From contig URLR01000004.1 of assembly GCA_900548815.1 (NCBI GenBank), positions 1 through 62,761 of the forward strand: a stretch of 62,761 nt of DNA, written 5' to 3'. Position numbers and translations under genes: made by a program. The notes below the pieces were generated by a model, which was not told where the DNA came from, did not search any database, and saw only the letters and a list, made by a program, of their open reading frames with translations. This document shows, piece by piece, positions 9,180 through 17,156 of the stretch (its first letter is position 1; each line of letters begins with the position of its first letter). Source of the DNA: an uncultured Collinsella sp. Its GTDB lineage: Bacteria > Actinomycetota > Coriobacteriia > Coriobacteriales > Coriobacteriaceae.

Positions 9180-9863
9180 ATGTCCGATTCGAGCGACAGT
9201 TCTAAGCCGCGACCCAAGACCGCGGCCGTTCCACACTACACGGTGGGCGAGGAGATCATGAACTCCGTCACCCATGGTGTCGGCTGCCTGCTGGGTATCG
9301 CGGGCCTGGTGCTCCTGATCGTATTCGCCGCCCTGCGCGGCGGAGGCCCGGCCCACATGGCCGCGGCGATTGTCTATGGCGTCAGCATTATCCTCGAATA
9401 CCTAGCCTCCACGCTCTACCACGCGATTCAGCCCGCGCGCGCCAAGCGCGTGTTCCGCATTATTGATCACAGTTGCATCTACCTGCTCATTGCGGGCAGC
9501 TATACGCCGTTTTGCCTCATCACACTGGCAAACGACGGCGGCGCCGTGCTGTTCTTTGCCGTATGGGCCATCGCCATTATCGGCATCGCCCTCGAGTGCT
9601 TCCTACGCGAGCGTCAACCGCACTGGGTAAGCGGCCTGGTCTACCTGCTGATGGGCTGGCTCGTCGTCTTTAAGCTGCCCGAACTTGTGGCGCTGCTCAA
9701 CCCCGTGGCACTTGCCCTGCTCGCCGTCGGCGGCGTGTGCTACACCGCGGGCGTGCCGTTCTATATCGCCAAAAACGTGCGCTATCTGCACAGCGTGTTT
9801 CACCTGTGGGTGCTCGCCGGCAGCATCTTCCAGTTCATGGCGGTGATCCTCTTCGTAATCTAG
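9180..9863 (+). CDS. Hemolysin III / PAQR family membrane protein
   Basis: A 228-residue polytopic protein with seven predicted helices and the conserved PAQR residues. These include NSVTHGVGCLLG near the start, EYLASTLYHAI (Ser and His of the metal site), DHSCIYLLIAGSYTPF (the family's Asp/His element) and a late His in HSVFHLWVLAGS. YqfA/TrhA-type members affect membrane composition in bacteria. I prefer ATG 9180; an in-frame TTG at 9162 overlaps the ribosome site GGAGG (9164-9168). Spacing from GGAGG to 9180 is 11 nt, slightly long. The transporter-like CNNM gene follows after about 100 nt. Confidence 0.92.
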   Translation: MSDSSDSSKPRPKTAAVPHYTVGEEIMNSVTHGVGCLLGIAGLVLLIVFAALRGGGPAHMAAAIVYGVSIILEYLASTLYHAIQPARAKRVFRIIDHSCIYLLIAGSYTPFCLITLANDGGAVLFFAVWAIAIIGIALECFLRERQPHWVSGLVYLLMGWLVVFKLPELVALLNPVALALLAVGGVCYTAGVPFYIAKNVRYLHSVFHLWVLAGSIFQFMAVILFVI

Positions 9864-9971
9864 CGACCACGCCAGCGCCCGTGCCCCCGCTCGGTCGCCA
9901 GTGCAATTGCCGTATCCGCCACCAACGTTTTAATCCGACGTCCCGAATCTTGGAGGTTCGAGAAACTCCCG

Positions 9972-11345
9972 ATGGACATAACCATCTCCCTTATCACCAC
10001 CCTCGTTTTGACCCTCATCAACGGCTACTTCTCTATGTCTGAGATGGCGCTCACCACGGCCAAGCGCGCCGTGCTGGAGCACGAGGCCGAGGAAGGCGAC
10101 AAGCGCGCCGAGCACGCCATTAAGCTGGCTGCCGACTCCGACCAGCTGCTCGCCACCATCCAGGTCGCCATCACGCTCGTGGGCTTCGCCTCGTCCGCCG
10201 TCGCCTCGACGAGTCTGTCCGACCCGCTCGCCACGTGGCTCATGAGCTTTGGCATCGCGCCGCTCTCCGCCATCGCGCGCGGCCTGGCGCCGGTCATCAT
10301 CACCGTCGCGGTCGCCTTCGTCTCCATCGTGATCGGCGAGCTCGTGCCCAAGCGTATTGGCCTGGCTAATGCCGAAGGCGTGTCCAAGCAGGTCGTGGGC
10401 CCGCTTTCCGTGTTCCAAAAGATCGCCCGTCCGCTCGTGTGGCTGACTGGCGCTTGCTCCGATGGCCTGGCCCGCATCCTGCGCATCAAGAGTGCCGACG
10501 ACCGCCAGAACGTCTCGGAAGAAGAGATCAAGTACATGGTCTCGGAGCAGGACGACCTGCTCGACGAGGAAAAGCGCATGATCCACGAGATCTTCGACCT
10601 AGGCGACACCGTTGCCCGCGAGGTCATGGTGCCGCGCGTGGACACCACCATGTGCGAGGACGACGAGACGGTCGCCGACGTGCTGTCCACCATGCGCCAG
10701 ACCGGCTTCAGCCGCATCCCCGTCTATCACGAGGATCCCGACAACGTCGCCGGCATCGCGCACATCAAGGACCTGATCCAACCCGCGCTCGACGGCAAGG
10801 GTGACCAGCCCATCGCCGGCTTTTTGCGCGACGCCACCTTTGTGCCCGACACCAAGGATATCCTGCCGCTGCTGTCCGAGATGCAGACCTCGCACGACCA
10901 GATCGTGGTGGTTGTGGACGAGTACGGCGGCACGGCCGGCATCATCACCATCGAGGACATCGTCGAGGAGATCGTCGGCGAGATCGAGGACGAGTTCGAC
11001 CCCGACAACAAGTATCTCACGCGCCTTTCGCGCCGCGAGTGGCTCGTTGATGGGCGTTTTTCGTGCGATGACGCGATTGAGCTTGGTTGGCCGCTTGAGG
11101 AAAGCGATGATTATGAGACCATCGCCGGCTGGATTTTGGAGCTTTGCGACTCGGTGCCCGACATCGGAGAGGTGTTTGAGGTTGCGGGGTACAAGTTTAA
11201 AGTGCAGTCGATGCGTGGCCAGCGCATCTCGCTCATTCGCGTGATTGCTCCGGCCGAAACCGATAAAAAGGATTCCGAGTCTTCGGTAGACGAGCCGACG
11301 ACGTCGGGTGCGGGTTCCGCGAATCCGCACGACGGCGACGAGTAG
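9972..11345 (+). CDS. CNNM/CorC (HlyC) family transporter-like protein
   Basis: A 457-residue protein with three parts. The first is an N-terminal CNNM/DUF21 domain of about four helices (about residues 1-195, including NGYFSMSEMALTTA). The second is a CBS pair (about 215-335, with VPRVDTT and VVDEYGGTAGI). The third is a CorC_HlyC domain (about 350-440), with an acidic Ser-rich tail. Family members are linked to Mg2+ or Co2+ export or tolerance rather than haemolysis. GGAGG (9951-9955) lies 16 nt before the ATG and can pair with CTCC between them, so translation may be modulated. Confidence 0.9.
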   Translation: MDITISLITTLVLTLINGYFSMSEMALTTAKRAVLEHEAEEGDKRAEHAIKLAADSDQLLATIQVAITLVGFASSAVASTSLSDPLATWLMSFGIAPLSAIARGLAPVIITVAVAFVSIVIGELVPKRIGLANAEGVSKQVVGPLSVFQKIARPLVWLTGACSDGLARILRIKSADDRQNVSEEEIKYMVSEQDDLLDEEKRMIHEIFDLGDTVAREVMVPRVDTTMCEDDETVADVLSTMRQTGFSRIPVYHEDPDNVAGIAHIKDLIQPALDGKGDQPIAGFLRDATFVPDTKDILPLLSEMQTSHDQIVVVVDEYGGTAGIITIEDIVEEIVGEIEDEFDPDNKYLTRLSRREWLVDGRFSCDDAIELGWPLEESDDYETIAGWILELCDSVPDIGEVFEVAGYKFKVQSMRGQRISLIRVIAPAETDKKDSESSVDEPTTSGAGSANPHDGDE

Positions 11346-11369
11346 GACAAGGAAGAGTAGGGGAGAGTT

Positions 11370-12215
11370 ATGGCAGGCCTGTTCAACATCCTTAAGGTCA
11401 CCGTCAGCGAGGACAAGATCTGCGCGCACGTGCTGGTGAACCCCGGCATGCCGCTCATGACCTCGGAGGATATCGAGGCTACGGCGCGCGTGTATTACCT
11501 GGTGCCGGCGATTGCCAAGCACCTGTGCCTGGGTGATTCCGGTCGCGAGTTCCAGGACTGCATGGGCCAGACCGAGCTTTGCCATCTGCTTGAGCATGTG
11601 ACGGTCGAGCTCATGAACGAGACCGGTCTTGCCGGCAGCATCTCGTGCGGCCGCACGCGCGTAAGCGAGCACGACGAGCGCGTCTTTGAGGTTGAGCTTT
11701 CGTGCCCCGACGACGCGCTGGCCATCGGTGCGCTGTCTTCGGCCACCTTTATGATGGACTGGGCCTATCTGCACGCCGACCAGCCTGCCCCCGACGTGGA
11801 GGGCACGGTCGCGGGCCTGCGCAACCTGGTGCTGGGCATGCGCGCCGAGGCCGAGGGCAAGGATCCTCACGAGGCCGTCGCCGCTGCGAACGGCGAAGAT
11901 GCTGCCGAGGACGAGGGCGCTGACGAGGGCGCTGACGAGGGCGATGTGCCGGTCGACGCCGAGCCCGTTGCCGATGCGACCGCCGAGCCCGTTCCCACCG
12001 AGCCCCAGGGCGTCCCCAACTTTGACGACGAGCCCCAGGTGGCGATTGATACCGAGGGTGCGGTTGCCGAGAACCACGAGGCCTCCGCTGCCGTCTTTGG
12101 CGGTGCGGCGACGGTTCCGGCAGGGCCTGCGCATGAGGGCGGCCTGCCGCTCGTGGACGGCGCCGGCGAGGACCCGGGTGCCACGGTGGCCATGCCGGCT
12201 ATGCCTCAGGAGTAG
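11370..12215 (+). CDS. Cyanophycin-synthetase-like N-terminal domain protein with acidic tail
   Basis: 281 residues. The first 155 form a compact domain with YYLVPAIAKHLC and CHLLEHVTVELMNE, which resembles the region of cyanophycin synthetases containing the HxxEHVALEL motif. There is no ATP-grasp or Mur-ligase domain here. The last 115 residues are Glu/Asp/Ala/Pro-rich and probably disordered. A free-standing domain of this kind has no established reaction known to me; it could bind a partner or ligand. It lies 24 nt after the CNNM gene. Assignment of the fold is by motif only. Confidence 0.6.
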   Translation: MAGLFNILKVTVSEDKICAHVLVNPGMPLMTSEDIEATARVYYLVPAIAKHLCLGDSGREFQDCMGQTELCHLLEHVTVELMNETGLAGSISCGRTRVSEHDERVFEVELSCPDDALAIGALSSATFMMDWAYLHADQPAPDVEGTVAGLRNLVLGMRAEAEGKDPHEAVAAANGEDAAEDEGADEGADEGDVPVDAEPVADATAEPVPTEPQGVPNFDDEPQVAIDTEGAVAENHEASAAVFGGAATVPAGPAHEGGLPLVDGAGEDPGATVAMPAMPQE

Positions 12216-12351
12216 GCCTACGCGTTTATCACCATCACGTACCTGCGCCTTTGCCGTACGCAGATGAGCGGAGCGGCAAGTGATGCGCTGCGGGTATAAT
12301 GGACAGCATTCAAACGGTGGGCACCGACGTGCCCGCAGGAGAGGAATGATC

Positions 12352-12741
12352 ATGGGTAAGACTTTCAGCTTTGTCTCCGGCGCACTTTTTGGCGCCGCTG
12401 CCGGCGCTATTGTCGGCGTTGCTCTGGCCCCGCGCTCGGGCGCCGAGACCCGCGCCATGGCTGCCGATATCGCCAACGACGCCTGGGACAATATGCGCGA
12501 CACCTACGAGCACAGCGCCGAGGAGGCTCGTGCTGCGGTGAATGACTTTGGCCCGATGGTCGACGCCAAGACCGACGACCTGCGCGCCAAGGTCGACCTT
12601 GCCCGCGAGCGCATGGACCAGCTGCGCGAGCAGCTCAACGACGCCATTTCGGGCGGCAACGTGACGCCTGCCGCCGACGTCGTGGTCGAGAACGCCGTCG
12701 AGGCTGATACCGAGGCTGCGGAGCCCTCGACCGAGGCATAA
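12352..12741 (+). CDS. YtxH-like small membrane protein
   Basis: 129 residues. The N-terminal part SGALFGAAAGAIVGVALAP followed by RSGAETR is the hallmark of YtxH/general-stress membrane proteins (one glycine-rich membrane segment, then amphipathic coiled coil). The rest is a helical, charged stretch with an acidic end. ATG 12352 is chosen because AGGAGAGG (12337-12344) is 7 nt upstream; in-frame ATG 12346 is too close. TATAAT at 12295-12300 is a perfect -10 box, without a clear -35. The stop overlaps the next ATG by one base, so the PRC-barrel gene is translationally coupled. Confidence 0.85.
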   Translation: MGKTFSFVSGALFGAAAGAIVGVALAPRSGAETRAMAADIANDAWDNMRDTYEHSAEEARAAVNDFGPMVDAKTDDLRAKVDLARERMDQLREQLNDAISGGNVTPAADVVVENAVEADTEAAEPSTEA

Positions 12742-13496
12742 TGCGCGCCGGGGATTTTGTCGGCGCCAAGATCTATCGCAAGCCTACCGAGGACAAGCGC
12801 ACCAAAAAGGACGGCACGCCGCGCAGCCCTAAAAAGCTCGGAAAGATTCACTTTCCGGTCTTTACCCCGGGCGGTACGCGCGTGGTCGGCTTTATGGTCC
12901 GCCAGTCCGATATCGCGGGCATGATCGAGCGCCCCGACCGATTCGTAGCGCTCGACGCCATTGGTGTCTACGAGGGCGCCATCGCGGTCGATGACGTCAA
13001 GGGCACCTACGATGCCGCCGCCGCCAAGCGCCTCGACATCAACCTGGACGATTGCATCATCTGGGTCGGTATGGACGTGCGCACGGAATCGGGCGACGTC
13101 GTGGGCTATTGCTCGGACGTTGAGTTCAAGCCACGCTCGGGCATCGTGCAGGCATTCTATGTGACCGCCGGTGCTGCTTCGAGTGTTTTGGTTGGTGACA
13201 CGCAGGTGCCGCCGACGATGCTGCGCGGCTATGCGGACGGCGCGATGATTGTTTCGGACGAGGTCAAGTCGCTCGGGTATTCGGGCGGTGCGGCTGCCAA
13301 GGCCGCCGAGGCCAGCGTCGTGGTGGGCGACAAGGTCAAAAAGGGCGCCAAGGTGCTCGACGACAAGGGATCGGTTGCCGTGGACAAGGGCAGTCGCGCA
13401 CTGGGCAAGCAGCTCGGCAAGACGCGCGGCATGTTCAAGGCCTTTAAGGACGAATACCAAAAGGCGAGCGGAGGCTCGTCAAAAGCTACAAAATAG
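12741..13496 (+). CDS. PRC-barrel domain protein
   Basis: 251 residues with two PRC-barrel-like halves: about 1-85 (GKIHFPVFTPGGTRVVGFMV) and about 90-175 (VGMDVRTESGDVVGYCSDVEF), then a Lys/Ala-rich tail. PRC barrels act as small interaction modules in ribosome maturation, photosynthetic and membrane-associated proteins. The ATG overlaps the YtxH stop (TAATG). The same fold occurs at the start of the MgtE-like protein 1.8 kb downstream. Function unknown; coupling to YtxH suggests an envelope role. A terminator follows. Confidence 0.75.
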   Translation: MRAGDFVGAKIYRKPTEDKRTKKDGTPRSPKKLGKIHFPVFTPGGTRVVGFMVRQSDIAGMIERPDRFVALDAIGVYEGAIAVDDVKGTYDAAAAKRLDINLDDCIIWVGMDVRTESGDVVGYCSDVEFKPRSGIVQAFYVTAGAASSVLVGDTQVPPTMLRGYADGAMIVSDEVKSLGYSGGAAAKAAEASVVVGDKVKKGAKVLDDKGSVAVDKGSRALGKQLGKTRGMFKAFKDEYQKASGGSSKATK

Positions 13497-13517
13497 CGAC
13501 GTACCAAATGATGGGAG

Positions 13518-13553
13518 GCAAGCCGGAGACCTGTTGCTCCGGCTTGCTGTGTT
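13518..13553 (+). terminator. Hairpin terminator after the PRC-barrel gene
   Basis: GCAAGCCGGAG (13518-13528) pairs perfectly with CTCCGGCTTGC (13537-13547), followed by TGTGTTT. The T-tract is short, so termination may be incomplete. Confidence 0.65.
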
Positions 13554-13568
13554 TATGGGGGAGGGCAC

Positions 13569-14975
13569 ATGCGCCAAAACGGATCCAACTTAAACGGGCG
13601 TTCGGGTGCGCGTCCGACGGCGCGCCGCGACCTGGGGCAGCTGCCCAGCGGTCAGCGCAAGCGTCACCGTAAGCCCGGCGCGATGTATCTCAACCATAGC
13701 CGCGGCTTTAGCGACCGCAGCGCTCGCATCGGCAACGGCCGCACGCCCCGTCGTTCGTCTCGCCTGCCCTATGCGCTCATTGCCGTGGGCTGTGCGCTCG
13801 TGCTGTTTATCGCTGCCGTCGTGGGCTACGTCAACCGCAGTGTGGACGTGGAACTTAACGGCCAGAAGACCGCGGTGCGCGTGGGCTCTACGCTGCAGAA
13901 TCTCATCGACGACCAGGAGTTGACTGATACCTACGACGCAGGCGACCTGCTGGCCGTCGATGACAGCGTGCTCAAGCGCCATGGGGGCGAAAAGCTGTCG
14001 GTGAAGGTCGACGGCAAGCGCGTGAAGCAGGGCAAATGGGATAGTCGCGAGCTTACGGGTGGCGAGAAGGTGACGGTCAAGGATGGCCGTAACACCTACG
14101 AGAAGCACGAGGTTCAGGCTACGGTTATCGAGCCCAAGCTCAAGGTCGAGGGTACGGGCGCTATCAAGTATGTGCAGACGTGGGGTGTCCAGGGCCGCTC
14201 CGAGGTGTGGGTTGGTGAGCAGTCGGGCAAGACGCAAGACCGCGGCGAGGTTGTGCCCGCCACCGATTGCGTTGTTGCGTGCGCCAGCGTGGCACCCAAG
14301 GGCAACAAAAAGTACGTGGCGCTGACGTTTGACGAGGGTCCGAGCGGCGCTACCAAGCAGATCTTGCAGGTACTCAAGGAAAAGGGTGTCACCGCGACGT
14401 TCTTCCTTTCGGGCGATGCGGCCGAGGCCTCGCCTGCCACGGCCAAGGCGATTGTCGATGCCGGGTGCGAGATCGGATCCAACAGCTACAGCGACGATTC
14501 GCTCAAGGGTCAGGACCGTGAGACGGTACGCGAACAGATCACGAAAGGCACCGATGCGATTAAGTCGACGACCGGCGTGAAGACGATGCTGCTGCGTGCT
14601 CCCTACGCTGCCTTTGACGAGCAAAACTGGATTGATGCGATGGACCTGGTCTCCGCCGTAGTCTCGTGGAATATTGACTCGGGCGACTGGCTGCTCAACG
14701 GTGCCGACGAGCAAGTCTCGACGGTGCTCGATTCGGTGACGCCGGGCAATATCGTGCTGCTCACCGATAGAGACGAATGCGCCGAGCAGACACTCGAGGC
14801 GCTGCCGCAGATTATCGACGGCCTTGTCGCCGACGGCTACAAGATCGTGACGCTCAGCGACCTGGTCAAGACAGACACGTCGCTGAGCAAAAAGCTCACC
14901 TCGTTGACGAAGGTCGCCATGCCCAAGGACGCCGTGTTCCCTCAACTTGCCGAGGACGACGACACCGCAGAGTAG
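13569..14975 (+). CDS. Membrane-anchored NodB-fold (polysaccharide deacetylase-like) protein lacking metal histidines
   Basis: 468 residues. A very basic cytoplasmic start (1-72), one membrane segment (about 73-93), a G5/DUF348-like stalk (about 95-205), then a NodB-type barrel (about 245-445). Motif 1 is LTFDEGPS (about 253-260; usual form TFDDGP). Motif 2 should be HS/TxxH but reads GSNSYSDDSL, so both metal-binding histidines are absent. Motif 3 is RAPYAAFD and motif 4 is WNIDSGDW, both recognisable. The fold is therefore clear but ordinary zinc-dependent deacetylation is doubtful; a binding or altered catalytic role is possible. GGGGGAGGG precedes the ATG. Confidence 0.8.
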   Translation: MRQNGSNLNGRSGARPTARRDLGQLPSGQRKRHRKPGAMYLNHSRGFSDRSARIGNGRTPRRSSRLPYALIAVGCALVLFIAAVVGYVNRSVDVELNGQKTAVRVGSTLQNLIDDQELTDTYDAGDLLAVDDSVLKRHGGEKLSVKVDGKRVKQGKWDSRELTGGEKVTVKDGRNTYEKHEVQATVIEPKLKVEGTGAIKYVQTWGVQGRSEVWVGEQSGKTQDRGEVVPATDCVVACASVAPKGNKKYVALTFDEGPSGATKQILQVLKEKGVTATFFLSGDAAEASPATAKAIVDAGCEIGSNSYSDDSLKGQDRETVREQITKGTDAIKSTTGVKTMLLRAPYAAFDEQNWIDAMDLVSAVVSWNIDSGDWLLNGADEQVSTVLDSVTPGNIVLLTDRDECAEQTLEALPQIIDGLVADGYKIVTLSDLVKTDTSLSKKLTSLTKVAMPKDAVFPQLAEDDDTAE

Positions 14976-14984
14976 TTATTGGGT

Positions 14985-15011
14985 AGTCATTTAAGAACGT
15001 CCCCAATGACT
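14985..15011 (+). repeat. 27-nt palindromic repeat (AACGTCCCC family), copy 2
   Basis: Identical over the whole 27-nt unit to the copy at 6548: arms AGTCATT and AATGACT around TAAGAACGTCCCC. It lies 9 nt after the NodB-like stop, again in the 3' region of a gene. Confidence 0.85.
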
Positions 15012-15104
15012 ATGTCACGGATGCGTCAGCGTTTGGTATGCCTGCAATGTGCAGCGCATAAAATCGATGCCGCAGGGCGATGCTGATGCTATAGTTACTG
15101 CGGT

Positions 15105-15283
15105 TAATGAGGGTCAAGAGAAAGGTTACAGGTGAAATCCAAACCTCGACCATACAGTCGATGACCCCATGCAGGTGCTTTTTGCGCATGCACGGGGTGT
15201 GAGCGTCGAGCGGCGTGCCGCCCGCGCATGCGTATACATATCCAGAAGCCCCCGGACGCCGCACGCGCGGCCGCATCCGGAGG
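15105..15283 (+). promoter_or_regulatory. Structured 5' leader of the mgtE-like gene with occluded ribosome site
   Basis: No gene fits 15012-15287. It holds a series of hairpins: TCGAC/GTCGA (15146-15161), ACCCC-ATGC/GCAT-GGGGT (15164-15198), GCGGC/GCCGC, and finally CCCCCGGA (15249-15256) with TCCGGAGG (15276-15283). The last encloses a perfect inner stem GCCGC/GCGGC (15258-15271). The last helix buries the strong Shine-Dalgarno sequence GGAGG (15279-15283). This layout suits a translation-controlling RNA switch. I found no match to the M-box (ykoK), yybP-ykoY or NiCo consensus by eye. Confidence 0.5.
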
Positions 15284-15287
15284 AATT

Positions 15288-15320
15288 ATGATGGGGAGCA
15301 CCATTGAATTATCTGAGTGA
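15288..15320 (+). CDS. Candidate 10-codon leader frame overlapping the mgtE-like start
   Basis: ATG 15288 follows GGAGG (15279-15283) by 4 nt. The frame reads MMGSTIELSE and ends at TGA 15318-15320, one base before ATG 15322 in the mgtE-like frame. It overlaps the first codons of that gene in another frame. It could couple translation of the transporter to the leader hairpin. Alternatively a base error here could hide the true start of the larger gene. Only its strong ribosome site supports it. Confidence 0.35.
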   Translation: MMGSTIELSE

Positions 15321-17148
15321 GATGCTCAAATTGCCGGTCTTGGACGTCGATGGCGAAAAGCTCGGCGTTGTGAACGATTTTGGCATTGCTACCGGCGAAG
15401 TTTTTCCGCACGTGACGTCGCTCGCGTTCCGCGGACCCGGCAAGACGCCGTTTATGATCAGCTGGCGCAAATGGGTCGACCGTATCGACGAGACGGGTGT
15501 ACACCTTAAGACGTCGGCCACCGAAATCCGTTTTTCGTACCTGCAGCCGACCGAACTCTTGCTTGCCCGCGACGTGCTCAACAAGCAGATTGTCGACACG
15601 CAGGGCATGAAGGTCGTGCGCGTAAACGACATCAAGTTTTCCATGTCGGGCGAAAATCAGCTGCGCCTGCTGGGCGCCGAGGTCGGTGCCCGCGGTCTGC
15701 TACGCGCCATCAGCCCCGCGCTCGAGCATATCGTCGAAGGCTTTATGAAGCACCTGGGCAAGCCGCTCAGTGAGGACATCATCGCTTGGTCCTACATGGA
15801 CCTGCTCGACCGCTCGACCAAGAACATTCAACTCTCGGTGTCGCACAAGACGCTCGGCGAGCTGCACCCTGCCGACATCGCCGACATTATCGAGCAGCTC
15901 GACCCGCGCCTACGTGCGCAGGTGTTTGCGCAGCTCGATACTGCCCAGGCCGCCGAGGCCATCTCGGAGTTCGATGACGACGAGCTTATGACCGAGATGC
16001 TCGAGGGCCTGTCCGACACGGACGCATCGTCGATGCTGGCCATGATGGACCCGGACGATGCAGCCGACCTGATCGACGAGCTCGATTACGAGAAGGCCGA
16101 GAAGCTTCTGCGCCTGATGGGCGTCAAGGAGGAGAAGGCGATTCGTAACCTGCTGGGGTATGAGGACAACACCGCCGGCCGCATCATGACCTCGGAGTTT
16201 GTCTCCCTGCCCGCCACGGCAACGGTCGGTGACGCCATCGAGGCGATTCGCGAGCTCGACGAGGACTTCGAGAGCGTCTACTACGTCTATACCGAGGATC
16301 CGAGCGGCATGCTGACCGGCGTGCTTTCGCTGCGCACGCTGATCGTAGCCGACCGCGACGCCACGCTGGGTCAGCTGGCCTATCGCGACCTGGTCTATGT
16401 GTCGCCTGACGAGGACCAGGAAGACGTGACGGACGAGATGACCAAGTACGACCTGGTTGCCATCCCTGTCTGCGACGAGAACCGTCATATCCTGGGTATC
16501 GTAACCTTCGACGACGCCATGGACGTTATCGCCGAGGAGCACCAGGAGGACCTGCAGATCGCCGGTGTCGGCTCGGGCGATAGCGCGTCGGACGACTCGA
16601 CGAACGTGCTCAGCTGGTTTGTGCATCGCCAGTACTGGGTTGTCGTGTGGGGCATTGCCTCGTGCATCATGGCAACGGTGCTGGGGACGGCGCTCGGCTC
16701 CGCGCATCTGGTGGTGTTCCCCATGTGCGCCATGCCACTCGTGCTGCTGGCGGCCTCGCGCATGGTGTCGTTCGTCAAGAACTACTTCCTGGAGTATGAC
16801 GGTCACGACGACGAGCCCAAGCCGTATCTGGGGTTCTTCTTCCAGAGCACGGGCATGGGCCTGATTCTGTCACTCGTGACCTACCTGTGCGCCCAGCTGG
16901 TGCGCACCGCCGCGTTCCCCGATGCGCCCATGTTTGAGGAGCAACTCTTTACCGGCTGCTTTAATATCGCTGCCATCATTTGCCTGGTTGGCAACATGAG
17001 CGCCGTGATTTACCTGATGGTGCTGTTCTGGCGTGACGAGCATGACCTCAACACGTCGGGCACCGCCATGAACGTTATTGCCGTCATGATCTCGTGCGTA
17101 GCGTACTGCGCCGCTGCGGTGCTGCTCACCATGTCGGTCATGGGTTAG
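15304..17148 (+). CDS. PRC-barrel/MgtE_N/CBS membrane protein (MgtE-like)
   Basis: 614 residues. PRC-barrel-like start (LKLPVLDVDGEKLGVV, from about 8), a MgtE_N superhelix (about 180-290, LHPADIADIIEQLDP), two CBS domains (about 292-415) and a C-terminal block of about five helices (about 437-614). The cytosolic part is that of the Mg2+ channel MgtE, where it senses intracellular Mg2+. The membrane part lacks the GGNxGxQ-type pore motif, so transport by the usual MgtE route is doubtful. TTG 15304 is used because GGGGAG lies 5 nt before it; ATG 15322 is an alternative. An NRAMP-type gene starts 8 nt after the stop. Confidence 0.8.
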   Translation: MNYLSEMLKLPVLDVDGEKLGVVNDFGIATGEVFPHVTSLAFRGPGKTPFMISWRKWVDRIDETGVHLKTSATEIRFSYLQPTELLLARDVLNKQIVDTQGMKVVRVNDIKFSMSGENQLRLLGAEVGARGLLRAISPALEHIVEGFMKHLGKPLSEDIIAWSYMDLLDRSTKNIQLSVSHKTLGELHPADIADIIEQLDPRLRAQVFAQLDTAQAAEAISEFDDDELMTEMLEGLSDTDASSMLAMMDPDDAADLIDELDYEKAEKLLRLMGVKEEKAIRNLLGYEDNTAGRIMTSEFVSLPATATVGDAIEAIRELDEDFESVYYVYTEDPSGMLTGVLSLRTLIVADRDATLGQLAYRDLVYVSPDEDQEDVTDEMTKYDLVAIPVCDENRHILGIVTFDDAMDVIAEEHQEDLQIAGVGSGDSASDDSTNVLSWFVHRQYWVVVWGIASCIMATVLGTALGSAHLVVFPMCAMPLVLLAASRMVSFVKNYFLEYDGHDDEPKPYLGFFFQSTGMGLILSLVTYLCAQLVRTAAFPDAPMFEEQLFTGCFNIAAIICLVGNMSAVIYLMVLFWRDEHDLNTSGTAMNVIAVMISCVAYCAAAVLLTMSVMG

Positions 17149-17156
17149 GTGGTCGC

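Noticed and set aside
13590..14945. Open frame of 451 codons opposite the NodB-like gene
   Set aside because: Composition-driven shadow; the sense strand has the membrane segment and NodB motifs.
15012..15287. Known Mg2+ or Mn2+ riboswitch (M-box, yybP-ykoY) upstream of the mgtE-like gene
   Set aside because: The conserved core sequences of these classes are not visible by eye. Only a generic structured leader is claimed.
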